Assembly: GCF_002858865.1 (NCBI RefSeq)
Contig: NZ_PJRR01000013.1
Location: 62,001-126,000, forward strand
Source: Caulobacter vibrioides
Lineage (GTDB): Bacteria > Pseudomonadota > Alphaproteobacteria > Caulobacterales > Caulobacteraceae
Direction: 5' to 3'
DNA length: 64,000 bases
Position numbers and translations under genes: made by a program. The notes beneath the pieces are model-generated. The model was not told where the DNA came from, did not search any database, and saw only the letters and a program-made list of their open reading frames with translations. This document shows positions 19,920 through 30,246 of the stretch, one piece after another. The first letter of the stretch is position 1, and each line of letters begins with the position of its first letter.

Positions 19920-20540
19920 TTACTGCTGTTCGAACCGCGCGCGAACCCCGCCTCGGAAGACGATGCGATCGCCCTTGTCATATACGGAGTAGGCGCTCGA
20001 TTGCACCTGCCCGCTGGGACCTTCGCCATTCATTGTGCTCTCGCCACTGACATCGCCGGTCCGCGTGTCGACGAACGACTCCTCGGACGCGAAGCGATAG
20101 CCCTCGCCGTCATCCAGACGAACATCGTCCTTCAGGTTCAGTCCGAAGGTGTCTTGCCGGTAGACGCCATGCTTGGCGGTCATGCGTGTGGGCGTGGGCG
20201 AACCGAGGTCCAGGGTCAGGGCCGGCTCTTCCAGGATGATGCGGCGCGGATCGGCGTCATCGCGGATCGCAGAGCGGGCCGTGATCATGAAGCTGCGGCC
20301 TTCGGTCGACTGCCCATAGAACCGTGGCGTGATGAGGCGAATCTCGGTGCGGGCCTCGGCGGGCGCGCGGGACGCGGCCAGATAGGTGCGCCAGCCCACC
20401 TGGGCGATCACGGCCAACAACAGAACACCTATCGCGGCGGGCAGCACGAGGCGCGCGGCCCGGACGCGGCGCGAGCGACGGCGCCAGCGCGCGAGGTCGG
20501 CGCTCATCGATCGTCCGGTCATGACCGCGGCGGGCTGCAT
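19920..20540 (-). CDS. lptC: LPS export system protein LptC
   Basis: 206 residues from the ATG at 20540, with AAAGGA 5 nt upstream. A single N-terminal membrane anchor (ARLVLPAAIGVLLLAVIAQVGW) is followed by a periplasmic LptC/jellyroll domain (ITPRFYGQSTEGRSFMITA, LNLKDDVRLDDGEGYRFASE). LptC passes LPS from LptB2FG to LptA. It begins 8 bp after the rnd stop. Confidence 0.9.
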   Translation of the reverse strand: MQPAAVMTGRSMSADLARWRRRSRRVRAARLVLPAAIGVLLLAVIAQVGWRTYLAASRAPAEARTEIRLITPRFYGQSTEGRSFMITARSAIRDDADPRRIILEEPALTLDLGSPTPTRMTAKHGVYRQDTFGLNLKDDVRLDDGEGYRFASEESFVDTRTGDVSGESTMNGEGPSGQVQSSAYSVYDKGDRIVFRGGVRARFEQQ

Positions 20541-20548
20541 GAGGTCCT

Positions 20549-21166
20549 TTAGCTGTGGGCGAAGATGTCCATCTCCTCCCAACCGGCCAGATCCAGCGAG
20601 GCGCGATGGGGGAGATAGTCAAAAGCGTGTTGCGCCAGCGCCATGCGGCCTTCGCGCTCGAGCATGGCGTTCAGCTTGAGGCGCAGGCCGTGCAGATGCA
20701 GCACGTCCGAGGCGGCGTAGGCCACCTGATCGACGCTGAGCGACGGCGCGCCCCAGTCCGAAGACTGCTGCACCTTCGACAGTTCGACGCCCAGCAACTC
20801 GCGCGTCACGTCCTTCAGGCCATGACGGTCGGTATAGGTGCGAGCCAGCTTGCTGGCGATCTTGGTGCAATAGACGGGCGCGGTCACCACCCCCAGATGG
20901 AGCTCGAACATGGCGATATCAAAGCGCCCGAAGTGAAAAAGTTTCAGGACCTTCGGATTCGTCAGCAGCGCCTTCAGATTCGGGCAGTCGTAGTCAGGCC
21001 GGCTGAGCCGCACCACATGGGCGTCACCATCACCGGCCGACAGCTGAACCACGCAAAGCGGATCGCGGCGCAAGCGCAGGCCCATGGTCTCCGAATCAAT
21101 CGCGATGATCTCCGCGTCCGCGAAGACGCCGTCGGGCAGATCGCCCTCGTGAACGAAATTGGCCAA
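20549..21166 (-). CDS. ribonuclease D (short, exonuclease domain only)
   Basis: 205 residues forming only the DEDDy 3'-5' exonuclease domain: AIDSETMGL (motif I, D-x-E), FHFGRFDIAMFE (motif II), and YAASDVLHL (motif III with Tyr and Asp). The HRDC domains of E. coli RNase D are absent, as in most alphaproteobacterial forms. It probably trims tRNA or other small RNA 3' ends and is first in the run leading to lptC-lptA-lptB. Confidence 0.92.
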   Translation of the reverse strand: MANFVHEGDLPDGVFADAEIIAIDSETMGLRLRRDPLCVVQLSAGDGDAHVVRLSRPDYDCPNLKALLTNPKVLKLFHFGRFDIAMFELHLGVVTAPVYCTKIASKLARTYTDRHGLKDVTRELLGVELSKVQQSSDWGAPSLSVDQVAYAASDVLHLHGLRLKLNAMLEREGRMALAQHAFDYLPHRASLDLAGWEEMDIFAHS

Positions 21167-21321
21167 CTCTCAGACGTCTCCGGCGAAGTCTCGACGCGCG
21201 AACGCGCCGAACCACGCGCTCAATGTAAGCGCGCGACACTTATACTCACGATGAACGGATTAGCTATCCGGCGAACTACCGGCGCCACCCCCGAGGCTTC
21301 ATCAAGAAGCCAAACAAAGGG

Positions 21322-21408
<87 letters not shown>

Positions 21409-21577
21409 CCGCTGTCGCAACCGGTTAGGTCGCCGCGAGGCCGGGACGTTTAGGGAAAGCCTCAGGCCGCGTCAACAGCGAAAAAACGACAAATCGTGAT
21501 TTCGTTGCGAACCGGGCCGTGGTCGTCTAATTCCCCCGTTCATCGCGGTGTGGTCATCGCAGGCACGAGGGATGATG

Positions 21578-22537
21578 ATGCAAGGTCTGGTCACGGTGTT
21601 CGGCGGCTCCGGTTTCGTGGGCGGTCAGGTCGTGCGGGCGCTCGCCAAGGCGGGCCATCGCGTGCGGGTGGCCGTGCGCCAGCCCAATCTCGCCTACAAG
21701 ATGCGCATGCTGGGCGATGTCGGCCAGATCGAGGTCGTGCAGGCCAATGTCCGCAACGCCGCCTCGGTGGCCCGCGCGCTGGACGGCGCCGAGGGCTGCG
21801 TGAACCTGGTGGGCGTGCTGTTCGAGAGCGGTCGCCAGAAGTTCCTGTCGGTCCACACCATGGGCGCGCGTACCGTCGCCGAGGCCGCCGCCAAGGCCGG
21901 CGTCAAGCATCTGGTCCATATCAGCGCCATCGGCGCCGACGTGAACAGCCCCGCCAAGTACGCCCGCTCGAAGGGCGAGGGCGAGGCCGCCGTGCGCGAA
22001 GCCTTCCCCGGCGCCACCATTGTCCGCCCCTCGATCGTGTTCGGTCCTGAGGACGACTTCTTCAACCGCTTCGCCCAGATGGCCGCTCTGGCCCCCGCCC
22101 TGCCGCTGGTCGGCGGCGACACGCGCTTCCAGCCGGTGTTCGTCGGCGATGTGGCCGCGGTGATCGCCAAGGCGGTCGCCAGCCCGGCTGCGGCGGGCGT
22201 AACCTACGAACTGGGCGGCCCGACCGTCTACACGATGCGCGAGATCCTCGAGCTGATCCTGGTGGAGACCGGCCGTAACCGGCCGCTGATCCCCCTGCCC
22301 TGGCCGGTGGCCTCGCTGATCGGCTCGCTGGGCGACCTCGTCGCAGGCGTCATCCCGCCGCCGCTGACCAGCGATCAGGTCCAGATGCTCAAGAGCGACA
22401 ATGTCGCCGAACAGGGCCTGCCCGGCCTGGCCGAAGCTGGCGTGACGCCGACGGCCGTTGAAGCCATCGTGCCGAGCTACCTCTATCGCTACCGCAAGGG
22501 CGGTCAGTACGCCGAGACCCCGGCCGGCGCGTTCTAG
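21578..22537 (+). CDS. complex I NDUFA9-like NAD(P)-binding protein (extended SDR)
   Basis: 319 residues from the third of three consecutive ATGs (21578), 6 nt after a GAGGG site. An N-terminal Rossmann motif FGGSGFVGGQ, VRQPN, and the segment HLVHISAIGADVNSPAKYARSKGEGE belong to the atypical extended SDR group that includes the mitochondrial complex I accessory subunit NDUFA9. Alphaproteobacterial members are regarded as relatives of that subunit; association with complex I here is not shown by the neighbourhood. Confidence 0.88.
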   Translation: MQGLVTVFGGSGFVGGQVVRALAKAGHRVRVAVRQPNLAYKMRMLGDVGQIEVVQANVRNAASVARALDGAEGCVNLVGVLFESGRQKFLSVHTMGARTVAEAAAKAGVKHLVHISAIGADVNSPAKYARSKGEGEAAVREAFPGATIVRPSIVFGPEDDFFNRFAQMAALAPALPLVGGDTRFQPVFVGDVAAVIAKAVASPAAAGVTYELGGPTVYTMREILELILVETGRNRPLIPLPWPVASLIGSLGDLVAGVIPPPLTSDQVQMLKSDNVAEQGLPGLAEAGVTPTAVEAIVPSYLYRYRKGGQYAETPAGAF

Positions 22538-22567
22538 GGATCATCGTCCGGCCCGGCGCTAAAGACG

Positions 22568-22605
22568 AAAGGCCCTGACGCTCACCGCGTCAGGGCCTTT
22601 CTCGT
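22568..22605. terminator. bidirectional terminator between the NDUFA9-like gene and uppP
   Basis: Perfect 14-bp stem (AAAGGCCCTGACGC and complement) with loop TCACC, placed between convergent genes. Confidence 0.9.
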
Positions 22606-22623
22606 TCTACCCCGCCAGAGGGC

Positions 22624-23424
22624 TCAGCGCGGGATGTAGAGCAGCGCCAGACCCACGACGCCGACCGCGATCCGCCAATAGGCGAACGGCGCAAAGCCGT
22701 GACGGGTGATGAAGTCCAGCACCGTCTTGACCACGAAGACCCCCGAGACCAAGGCGGCCAGGAAGCCGATCCCGATCAGGCCCAGGTCATTGGTGCTCAG
22801 CTTGTCGATGTTCTTGTACAGGTCATAGGCGAAGGCGCCGGCCATGGTCGGCATGGCCAGGAAGAAGCTGAACTCCGCCGCCGAGCGCTTGTCGCACTTC
22901 AGCAGCAAGGCCCCCGCGATGGTCGCGCCGGAGCGCGAGACCCCTGGGACGAGCGCCAGGCACTGGAACAGACCGATGATGAAGGCGGTCTTCAGCGGAT
23001 ACTCCGCCACGTCGGTGTAGCGCGGCTCCAGCTTCATGCGGTCCAGCGCCAGCAGGATGAAGCCGCCGATGATCAGGGTCAAGCAGACCAGGGCCGGCGT
23101 CTCGTACAGCACCGTCTTGATGAAGTCGTGCGCCGCCACGCCGACGAACACGGCAGGCAGGAAGGCCAGCAGGATCCCGATCACGAACCGGCGCGAGCCC
23201 GGATCGGTGGGCAGCGTCGTCAGCAAGCCCCACAGGCGGCCGAAATAGACCCCGGTGATCGCCAGGATCGCGCCCAGCTGGATCAGAACCTGGAAGGTGT
23301 TGCCGGGGCTATGGAAGCCCAGGAAGTGCCCGAGCAGAAGAAGGTGGCCGGTCGACGAAACCGGAATGAACTCGGTCAGACCTTCGATCAGGCCGAGAAT
23401 GAGAGCAATGAGCCAATCCGGCAT
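22624..23424 (-). CDS. uppP: undecaprenyl-diphosphatase
   Basis: 266 residues, strongly hydrophobic with about eight membrane segments. Active-site motifs [14 protein letters not shown] (residues 14-27) and [10 protein letters not shown] are intact. It removes a phosphate from undecaprenyl pyrophosphate to recycle the carrier lipid for peptidoglycan and other surface polymers, and can give bacitracin resistance. Confidence 0.96.
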   Translation of the reverse strand: MPDWLIALILGLIEGLTEFIPVSSTGHLLLLGHFLGFHSPGNTFQVLIQLGAILAITGVYFGRLWGLLTTLPTDPGSRRFVIGILLAFLPAVFVGVAAHDFIKTVLYETPALVCLTLIIGGFILLALDRMKLEPRYTDVAEYPLKTAFIIGLFQCLALVPGVSRSGATIAGALLLKCDKRSAAEFSFFLAMPTMAGAFAYDLYKNIDKLSTNDLGLIGIGFLAALVSGVFVVKTVLDFITRHGFAPFAYWRIAVGVVGLALLYIPR

Positions 23425-23654
23425 GAGGGTCCCCTGAAGCGCTGTCCGTGGCGTGCGCCAAACATCGTAAAAACGGCGTTAATCCACAAACTGGACTATT
23501 ATACCAGCCTATTGCGACAGGTTCTCAATGCTCCCTGCAAGAGCAAAGCGATTTTGGTCTTATAATTTGACCACCACATTCTTATTGCGCAAAAGAGTCC
23601 TTAAGAGCGCCGCCAGAGCAATTTTTCTCCCAATCCTGGGGCGAGGGAAGTCGC
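23425..23654. promoter_or_regulatory. divergent promoter region between uppP and gltD
   Basis: 230 bp, clearly more A/T-rich than its surroundings (for example ACTATTATACC and TCTTATAATTTG), with no coding frame of note. TATAAT at about 23561 looks like a -10 box for gltD. I see no riboswitch fold. Confidence 0.4.
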
Positions 23655-25100
23655 ATGGCCGAGCGCATGCTGAAATTCACGACGGTGGCCCGCAAGACGC
23701 CTGAAAAGCGCGCGGCCGCTGAGCGTTCGGGCGACTTTCACGAGATCTACGCCGACTTCATCGACGCCAAGGCCACCGAGCAGGCCTCGCGTTGCTCGCA
23801 GTGCGGCGTGCCGTTCTGTCAGACCCACTGCCCGTTGCACAACAACATCCCCGACTGGCTGCGGATGACCGCCGAAGGCCGTCTGGAAGAAGCCTACGCC
23901 CTGTCGCAGGCGACCAATTCGATGCCGGAGGTCTGCGGTCGAATTTGCCCCCAGGATCGCCTGTGCGAAGGCAACTGCGTGATCGAGCAGTCGGGTCACG
24001 GCACGGTGACCATCGGTTCGGTCGAGCGCTACCTGACCGACAAGGCCTGGGAGATGGGCTGGGTCAAGCCGCTGGCCGCCGGTCCGGCGCGCGGTCAGTC
24101 GGTCGGGATCGTGGGCGCGGGCCCCGCAGGCCTGGCCGCCGCCGAGAAGCTGCGTGAGGCCGGCTACGACGTCACCGTCTATGACCGCCACGATCGCGCC
24201 GGCGGGCTGCTGATCTATGGCATCCCCGGCTTCAAGCTGGAGAAGGACGTCGTCGAGCGCCGCACCCAGCGCCTGGCCGACGGCGGCGTCGTCTTCAAGC
24301 TGGGGTTCGAGGTCGGCAAGGACGCCACGCTCGAGGACCTGCGCGCCCAGCATGACGCGGTGCTGATCGCCGTCGGCGTCTACGCCGCGCGCGACCTGAC
24401 CGTTCCGGGCGGCGGCAGCAAGGGCGTGGTTCCAGCCCTCGACTATCTGATCACCTCCAACCGCCTGTCCCTGGGCGACAGCGTTCCGGCCTACGACTCG
24501 GGCGAACTGAACGCCGAGGGCAAGGACGTGGTCGTGGTCGGCGGCGGTGACACCGCCATGGACTGCGTGCGCACGGCCATCCGTCAGGGCGCCAAGTCGG
24601 TCACCTGCCTCTATCGCCGCGACAAGGCCAATATGCCCGGCTCGATGCGCGAAGTGGCCAACGCCGAGGAAGAAGGTGTCACCTTCGAATGGCTGGCCGC
24701 GCCGCGCGCCCTGTCGGGCGAGGCCGAGGCCGTCACCGGCGTGCGCGCCATCCGCATGCGTCTGGGCGCGCCGGACGCCTCGGGCCGCCAGAGCCCCGAG
24801 GAAATCCCCGGCGGCGACTTCGACCGTCCGGCCCAGCTGGTCGTCAAGGCCCTGGGCTTCGAGCCCGAGAACCTGCCAGAGCAGTGGTCCGCCCCGGACC
24901 TGAAGGTGACCCGTTGGGGCACCGTCAAGGCCGACGTCCGCAATCAGATGACCAATCTCGACGGCGTGTTCGCCGCCGGCGACATCGTGCGCGGCGCTTC
25001 GCTGGTGGTCTGGGCGATCAAGGACGGCCGCGACGCCGCCGACGCCATCCACCGCTACCTGCTGGCCAAGGCGTCCTCGACGCTGATCGCCGCCGAATAA
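23655..25100 (+). CDS. gltD: glutamate synthase small subunit
   Basis: 481 residues. The N-terminus has cysteine groups for two 4Fe-4S clusters (CSQCGVPFCQTHCPLHNN and CGRICPQDRLCEGNC). A FAD-binding GAGPAGLAAAEKL and NADPH-binding VVGGGDTAMDC follow. It feeds NADPH electrons to GltB. A GAGGGAAG site precedes the ATG; gltB follows 15 bp later in the less usual gltD-gltB order. Confidence 0.97.
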   Translation: MAERMLKFTTVARKTPEKRAAAERSGDFHEIYADFIDAKATEQASRCSQCGVPFCQTHCPLHNNIPDWLRMTAEGRLEEAYALSQATNSMPEVCGRICPQDRLCEGNCVIEQSGHGTVTIGSVERYLTDKAWEMGWVKPLAAGPARGQSVGIVGAGPAGLAAAEKLREAGYDVTVYDRHDRAGGLLIYGIPGFKLEKDVVERRTQRLADGGVVFKLGFEVGKDATLEDLRAQHDAVLIAVGVYAARDLTVPGGGSKGVVPALDYLITSNRLSLGDSVPAYDSGELNAEGKDVVVVGGGDTAMDCVRTAIRQGAKSVTCLYRRDKANMPGSMREVANAEEEGVTFEWLAAPRALSGEAEAVTGVRAIRMRLGAPDASGRQSPEEIPGGDFDRPAQLVVKALGFEPENLPEQWSAPDLKVTRWGTVKADVRNQMTNLDGVFAAGDIVRGASLVVWAIKDGRDAADAIHRYLLAKASSTLIAAE

Positions 25101-25115
25101 GAGAGGACCAGGATC

Positions 25116-28100
25116 ATGAGCCAGATGGACCTCTATCTGAAGAACCGCCAGGCGCTGATCGACGGCCACGCCTATGACCCGTCGACCGAGCGCGACGCCT
25201 GTGGTGTGGGTCTGGTCTGCGCCATTGACGGCCAGCCGCGCCGCGAAGTGGTCGAACTGGCGATCAAGGCCCTGAAGGCCCTGTGGCACCGCGGCGCGGT
25301 CGACGCCGACGGCAAGACCGGCGACGGCGCCGGCGTGCTGGTCAGCGTTCCGCAGGACTTCTTCATCGACCAGGTGCGTCGCACCGGCCACGCCCTGCGC
25401 CAGGGTCCGATCGCGGTCGGCCAGATCTTCCTGCCGCGCACGGACTTGGGCGCCCAGGAGACCTGCCGCACGATCGTCGAGGCCGAGGCTCTGCGCTTTG
25501 GCTTCTACATCTACGGCTGGCGCCAGGTGCCGGTCGACACCTCGGTGATCGGCGAGAAGGCCAACGCCACCCGTCCGGAAATCGAGCAGATCATGCTGGC
25601 CGCCCCGGCGGGTCTCGAGGGCGAAGCGCTGGAGCGCGCGCTGTTCCTATGCCGCAAGCGCATCGAAAAGCGCGTCCACGCCCAGAACATCAGCGACTTC
25701 TATATCTGCTCATTGTCGGCCAAGTCGCTGATCTACAAGGGCATGTTCCTCGCCGAGGCGATCGACGAGTTCTACCCCGACCTGAAGGACGAACGCTTCA
25801 CGGCGGCCGTGGCGATCTTCCACCAGCGCTACTCGACCAACACCTTCCCGCAGTGGCGCCTGGCCCAGCCCTTCCGGATGCTCGCCCACAACGGCGAGAT
25901 CAACACGATCAAGGGCAACATCAACTGGATGAAGTCCCACGAGATCAAGATGGCCGCCCAGGCCTTCGGCGAGTTCGGGGATGACGTCAAACCGGTGATC
26001 CAGCCGGGCGGTTCGGACAGCGCCAATCTCGACAACACCTTCGAGGTGCTGGTGCGCGCCGGTCGCGACGCGCCGATGGCCAAGGCCCTTCTGGTGCCGG
26101 AAGCCGCCAACCCGAAGATGAAGGACGCCCACAAGGCGCTCTATTCCTACTGCAACGCGGTTATGGAGCCGTGGGACGGTCCGGCCGCCCTGTGCGCCAC
26201 CGACGGCCGTTGGGTCGTGGCCGGCAAGGATCGCTCGGGGCTGCGTCCGCTGCGCGTGGCCTATACCGACGATGGTCTGGTGATCATGGGCTCGGAAGCG
26301 GGCATGTGCGGCGTCGAGGAGGCGCGCATCACCCGCAAGCTGGCCATCTCGCCGGGCCGGATGATCGCCATCGACCTGGCCGAGGGCCGTCTCTATGGCG
26401 AAGAAGAGATCATCGACGAACTGGCCACCCGCCACCCCTACACCGAGTGGCTGGGCAACATGGTCGATCTGGAAAAGGAGATCGGCCCTGGTCCCGAACC
26501 GCGCAAGTTCGGCCGCGAGGAGCTGACCCGTCGTCAGGCCGCCGCCGGCTATAGCCTGGAAGACCTGGAAATGATCCTCGCCCCCATGGTCGAGGAGGGC
26601 AAGGAAGCCGTCGGTTCGATGGGCGACGACACGCCGCTGGCGGTGCTGTCGGAGAAGTACCGTCCGCTCAGCCACTATTTCCGCCAGAACTTCAGCCAGG
26701 TGACCAACCCGCCGATCGACCCCCTGCGGGAAACAGGCGTGATGAGCCTGAAGACCCGCTTCAAGAACCTCGGCAACATCCTGGCCCAGGACGCGGCCCA
26801 GGCGGACGTCTATGTGCTGGAAAGCCCGGTGCTGACCACCGGCATGTACGAGCGCATCCACGGCCTGCTGGGCGAGAAGAACGTCGCGGTCATCGACTGC
26901 ACAATGCCCCTGCCCGCCGAGGAAGCCCGGGCCGGCGACGCCCTGCGCGCCAACCTCGACCGGATCCGCGCCGAGGCTGAGGACGCCGTGCTGCGCGGCT
27001 GCGGCGCCATCGTCCTAACCGACGAGGCCAGCGACGCCGAGCGCGTGGCCCTGCCGATGATCCTGGCCACCGGCGGCGTGCACGCCCACCTGGTGGCCAA
27101 GGGCCTGCGGTCTTACGTCTCGATCATCGTCCGCTCGGCCGAGTGCCTGGACACGCACTATTTCGCGGTGCTGGTCGGCGTCGGCGCCACGGCGGTCAAC
27201 GCCTATCTGGCCCAGGAGAGCTTCCAGGATCGCCTGGAGCGCGGCCTCGTCGGCGACAAGTCGCTGCGCGATGTCTGCATCAACTTCAAGACCGCCATCG
27301 AGGGCGGGCTGCTGAAGATCATCTCGAAGATGGGCATCAGCGTCATCTCTTCGTATCGGGGCGGCTACAACTTCGAGGCCGTCGGCCTGTCGCGCGCCAT
27401 GGCCGCCGAGTTCTTCCCCGGCATGCCCTCGCGCATCTCGGGCATCGGTCTGGCCGGCATCGAGAGCAAGACGGTCGAGCTGCACCGCAAGGCCTGGGGC
27501 ACGGCGGCGGTCACCCTGCCGGTCGGCGGCCTCTACAAGGCCCGTCGCTCGGGCGAGGCCCACGCCTTCGAAGCGCGCCTGATGCACACCCTGCAGACAG
27601 CCTGCGACACCGGCGACTACGAGCTCTATCGCCGCTGGTCCAACGGCCTGCGCACGCAAAAGCCGATCCAGCTGCGCGACCTTCTGGACTGGCGCTCGGA
27701 CCGCAACCCGATCGCCACCGACGACGTCGAAAGCGTCAACGAGATCCGCAAGCGCTTCGTCACGCCCGGCATGAGCCTGGGGGCCCTCAGCCCTGAGGCC
27801 CACGGCGCCCTGAACATCGCCATGAACCGTATCGGGGCCCGCTCGGTCTCGGGCGAAGGCGGCGAGGACAGCGCCCGCTACAAGCCGCTGCCCAACGGCG
27901 ACAACCCCAACAGCGCCATCAAGCAGGTGGCCTCGGGTCGCTTCGGCGTCACCGCCGAATATCTGAACCAGTGCGTCGAGCTGGAGATCAAGGTCGCCCA
28001 GGGCGCCAAGCCCGGCGAGGGCGGCCAGCTGCCCGGCTTCAAGGTCACCGAGATGATCGCCCGCCTGCGTCACTCCACCCCCGGCGTGATGCTGATCAGC

Positions 28101-29639
28101 CCGCCGCCGCACCACGACATCTATTCGATCGAGGACCTGGCCCAGCTCATCTATGACCTCAAGCAGATCAACCCGATCGCGCGCGTCACGGTGAAGCTGG
28201 TCGCCGCCACCGGCATCGGCGCCATCGCCGCCGGCGTGGCCAAGGCGAAAGCGGACGTAATCCTGGTCGCCGGCGGCGTCGGCGGCACGGGCGCCTCGCC
28301 CCAGACCTCGGTCAAGTACGCCGGCGGTCCGTGGGAAATGGGCCTGTCGGAAGCCAACCAGGTGCTGACCCTGAACAACCTGCGCCATTCGGTGGTCCTG
28401 CGGGCAGACGGCGGCATGCGCACAGGTCGCGACATCGTCATCGCCGCGATGATGGGCGCCGAGGAGTTCGGCATCGGCACCGCCTCGCTGGTGGCGATGG
28501 GCTGCATCATGGTGCGCCAGTGCCACTCCAACACCTGCCCCGTGGGCGTCTGCACCCAGGACGAGGCCCTGCGCGCCAAGTTCACCGGCACGCCGGACAA
28601 GGTCATCAACCTCTTCACCTTCATCGCTGAAGAGGTGCGCGAGATCCTGGCGGGCCTGGGCTTCAAGAGCCTGCAGGAAATCGTCGGCCGCACCGACCTG
28701 CTGGCCCAGGTCAGCCGCGGCGGCGAGCACCTGGACGACCTCGACCTCAACCCGCTGCTGGTCCGCGCCGATCCGGGCGCCAACAAGCCCTACAACACGG
28801 TGGTCGGCCGCAATGCGGTGCCCGACACGCTGGACGCCCAGATCGTCCGCGACGCCGCCCCGCTCTTGGAACGCGGCGAGAAGATGCAGCTGACCTACAC
28901 GGTCCGCAGCACCGCCCGCACCATCGGCACGCGCACGTCCAGCCACATCGTGCGCAAGTTCGGCATGAAGGGCCTGCCGTCCGGCCACCTGACCGTCCAG
29001 CTCAAGGGCTCGGCCGGCCAGAGCCTGGGCGCCTTCGCGGTCCAGGGTCTGCGCATCGAACTGACCGGCGAGGCCAATGACTATGTCGGCAAGGGCCTGT
29101 CGGGCGCGACGATCGTGATCAAGCCGGCCCGGGGCCTTGCGGCGCCGGAGACCAACACCCTGATCGGCAACACCGTGCTGTTCGGCGCCACCTCGGGCCG
29201 GCTGTTCGCAGCGGGCCAGGCGGGTGAACGCTTCGCCGTTCGCAACTCGGGCGCCACCACGGTGGTCGAGGGCTGCGGCGCCAACGGCTGCGAATACATG
29301 ACCGGCGGCCAGGTGGTGATCCTGGGTCCGACCGGCGGCAACTTCGGTGCAGGCATGACCGGCGGCATGGCCTTCGTGCTCGACCAGCACGACCGCTTCG
29401 AGGACAACATCAACCCCGACAGCATCGTGGTGCAGCGCCTGGCCTCGCCCTACTGGGAAGGCGTGCTGCGCGCGCTGATCGCCGAGCACGCCCGCGAGAC
29501 CGACTCGGTGTTCGCCGCCACCCTGCTGCGCGACTGGGACCGCGTCCGCGACCAGTTCTGGCAGGTCTGCCCGAAGGAGATGGTCAGCCGCCTGCCCCAG
29601 CCGCTGGTGGCCGAAGAAGCGGTTCACGAGCGCGCCTGA
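25116..29639 (+). CDS. gltB: glutamate synthase (NADPH) large subunit
   Basis: 1507 residues. A 28-residue propeptide ends before Cys29 (ERDACGVGLV), which becomes the N-terminal nucleophile of the glutaminase domain. Central and FMN-binding synthase domains follow (GEGGEDSARYKPL, GVGGTGASP), then the 3Fe-4S motif with Cys at 1130, 1136 and 1141 (C-x5-C-x4-C), then the GXGXG beta-helix domain (GANGCEYMTGGQVVILG). It converts glutamine and 2-oxoglutarate to two glutamates, completing the GS-GOGAT ammonia pathway. Confidence 0.98.
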   Translation: MSQMDLYLKNRQALIDGHAYDPSTERDACGVGLVCAIDGQPRREVVELAIKALKALWHRGAVDADGKTGDGAGVLVSVPQDFFIDQVRRTGHALRQGPIAVGQIFLPRTDLGAQETCRTIVEAEALRFGFYIYGWRQVPVDTSVIGEKANATRPEIEQIMLAAPAGLEGEALERALFLCRKRIEKRVHAQNISDFYICSLSAKSLIYKGMFLAEAIDEFYPDLKDERFTAAVAIFHQRYSTNTFPQWRLAQPFRMLAHNGEINTIKGNINWMKSHEIKMAAQAFGEFGDDVKPVIQPGGSDSANLDNTFEVLVRAGRDAPMAKALLVPEAANPKMKDAHKALYSYCNAVMEPWDGPAALCATDGRWVVAGKDRSGLRPLRVAYTDDGLVIMGSEAGMCGVEEARITRKLAISPGRMIAIDLAEGRLYGEEEIIDELATRHPYTEWLGNMVDLEKEIGPGPEPRKFGREELTRRQAAAGYSLEDLEMILAPMVEEGKEAVGSMGDDTPLAVLSEKYRPLSHYFRQNFSQVTNPPIDPLRETGVMSLKTRFKNLGNILAQDAAQADVYVLESPVLTTGMYERIHGLLGEKNVAVIDCTMPLPAEEARAGDALRANLDRIRAEAEDAVLRGCGAIVLTDEASDAERVALPMILATGGVHAHLVAKGLRSYVSIIVRSAECLDTHYFAVLVGVGATAVNAYLAQESFQDRLERGLVGDKSLRDVCINFKTAIEGGLLKIISKMGISVISSYRGGYNFEAVGLSRAMAAEFFPGMPSRISGIGLAGIESKTVELHRKAWGTAAVTLPVGGLYKARRSGEAHAFEARLMHTLQTACDTGDYELYRRWSNGLRTQKPIQLRDLLDWRSDRNPIATDDVESVNEIRKRFVTPGMSLGALSPEAHGALNIAMNRIGARSVSGEGGEDSARYKPLPNGDNPNSAIKQVASGRFGVTAEYLNQCVELEIKVAQGAKPGEGGQLPGFKVTEMIARLRHSTPGVMLISPPPHHDIYSIEDLAQLIYDLKQINPIARVTVKLVAATGIGAIAAGVAKAKADVILVAGGVGGTGASPQTSVKYAGGPWEMGLSEANQVLTLNNLRHSVVLRADGGMRTGRDIVIAAMMGAEEFGIGTASLVAMGCIMVRQCHSNTCPVGVCTQDEALRAKFTGTPDKVINLFTFIAEEVREILAGLGFKSLQEIVGRTDLLAQVSRGGEHLDDLDLNPLLVRADPGANKPYNTVVGRNAVPDTLDAQIVRDAAPLLERGEKMQLTYTVRSTARTIGTRTSSHIVRKFGMKGLPSGHLTVQLKGSAGQSLGAFAVQGLRIELTGEANDYVGKGLSGATIVIKPARGLAAPETNTLIGNTVLFGATSGRLFAAGQAGERFAVRNSGATTVVEGCGANGCEYMTGGQVVILGPTGGNFGAGMTGGMAFVLDQHDRFEDNINPDSIVVQRLASPYWEGVLRALIAEHARETDSVFAATLLRDWDRVRDQFWQVCPKEMVSRLPQPLVAEEAVHERA

Positions 29640-29673
29640 CCCCTGTCAGACGCCGAGACCGACCACCGCCGCC

Positions 29674-29703
29674 AGGGCTCTAAGTATCTGGTTTTAGAGC
29701 CTT
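29674..29703 (+). terminator. hairpin after gltB, possible terminator
   Basis: AGGGCTCTAA pairs with TTAGAGCCTT (one wobble) across a 10-nt loop between convergent genes. The T-tract after it is poor. Confidence 0.4.
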
Positions 29704-29718
29704 GGCTGCGGTTTTGGT

Positions 29719-30156
29719 TCAGGCGGCCGCCTTGGGCGCGCGCACCTTGAAGCTCGCCCGCGCCCGCGCCACCGGGTCGCCGTCGGCGCGCACCGTCGCC
29801 TCGGCGAAACAGATCGACCGACCCAGCTTGATGAAGTCGGTGTCGAACTCGAGCCATTGCCCCAGACGCGCCGAGCCCAGATAGTCGAGCGTCAGCGACA
29901 CCGTCACCAGCCCGTCCACCGGCGCGCCGGTCCGCGCCAGGTTCACGCCCAGCGACAGGCCCATCGCATTGTCGGCCATGGCCGCCAGGAAACCCCCGTG
30001 GGGCATGTGACGCGAATTGCAGTGCGGCTCGCGCACCCAGGTCGCCAAGACCAGCCGATCCTCGGCAAGGCGCGCATAGAGCGGCTCCCACGGATCGGTG
30101 ATCGGACTTTTGCGCGCGTGCGGGCTGAAACCCGCCGGGACGACCGTGTCGCTCAT
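29719..30156 (-). CDS. PaaI family (hotdog-fold) thioesterase
   Basis: 145 residues from the ATG at 30156, preceded by GAGG; an upstream TTG at 30177 is less convincing. The hotdog signature HMPHGGFLAAMADNAMG and VSLTLDYLGSARLGQW are typical of the PaaI/YdiI acyl-CoA thioesterase group. The acidic residue in ADNAMG is the probable catalytic Asp. Substrate unknown. Confidence 0.88.
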   Translation of the reverse strand: MSDTVVPAGFSPHARKSPITDPWEPLYARLAEDRLVLATWVREPHCNSRHMPHGGFLAAMADNAMGLSLGVNLARTGAPVDGLVTVSLTLDYLGSARLGQWLEFDTDFIKLGRSICFAEATVRADGDPVARARASFKVRAPKAAA

Positions 30157-30246
30157 GCTCGCCTCACAGGATTTCAAACATCTGTTTTAATCTAGCAGCA
30201 GGCGCGCACTTGCGCGAGGGGTCATAAACCTGCGCTATCTGAAACC

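Noticed and set aside
27015..29627. 870-residue frame antisense to gltB
   Set aside because: Long only because of GC-driven lack of stops opposite a highly biased gene; no domain motifs.
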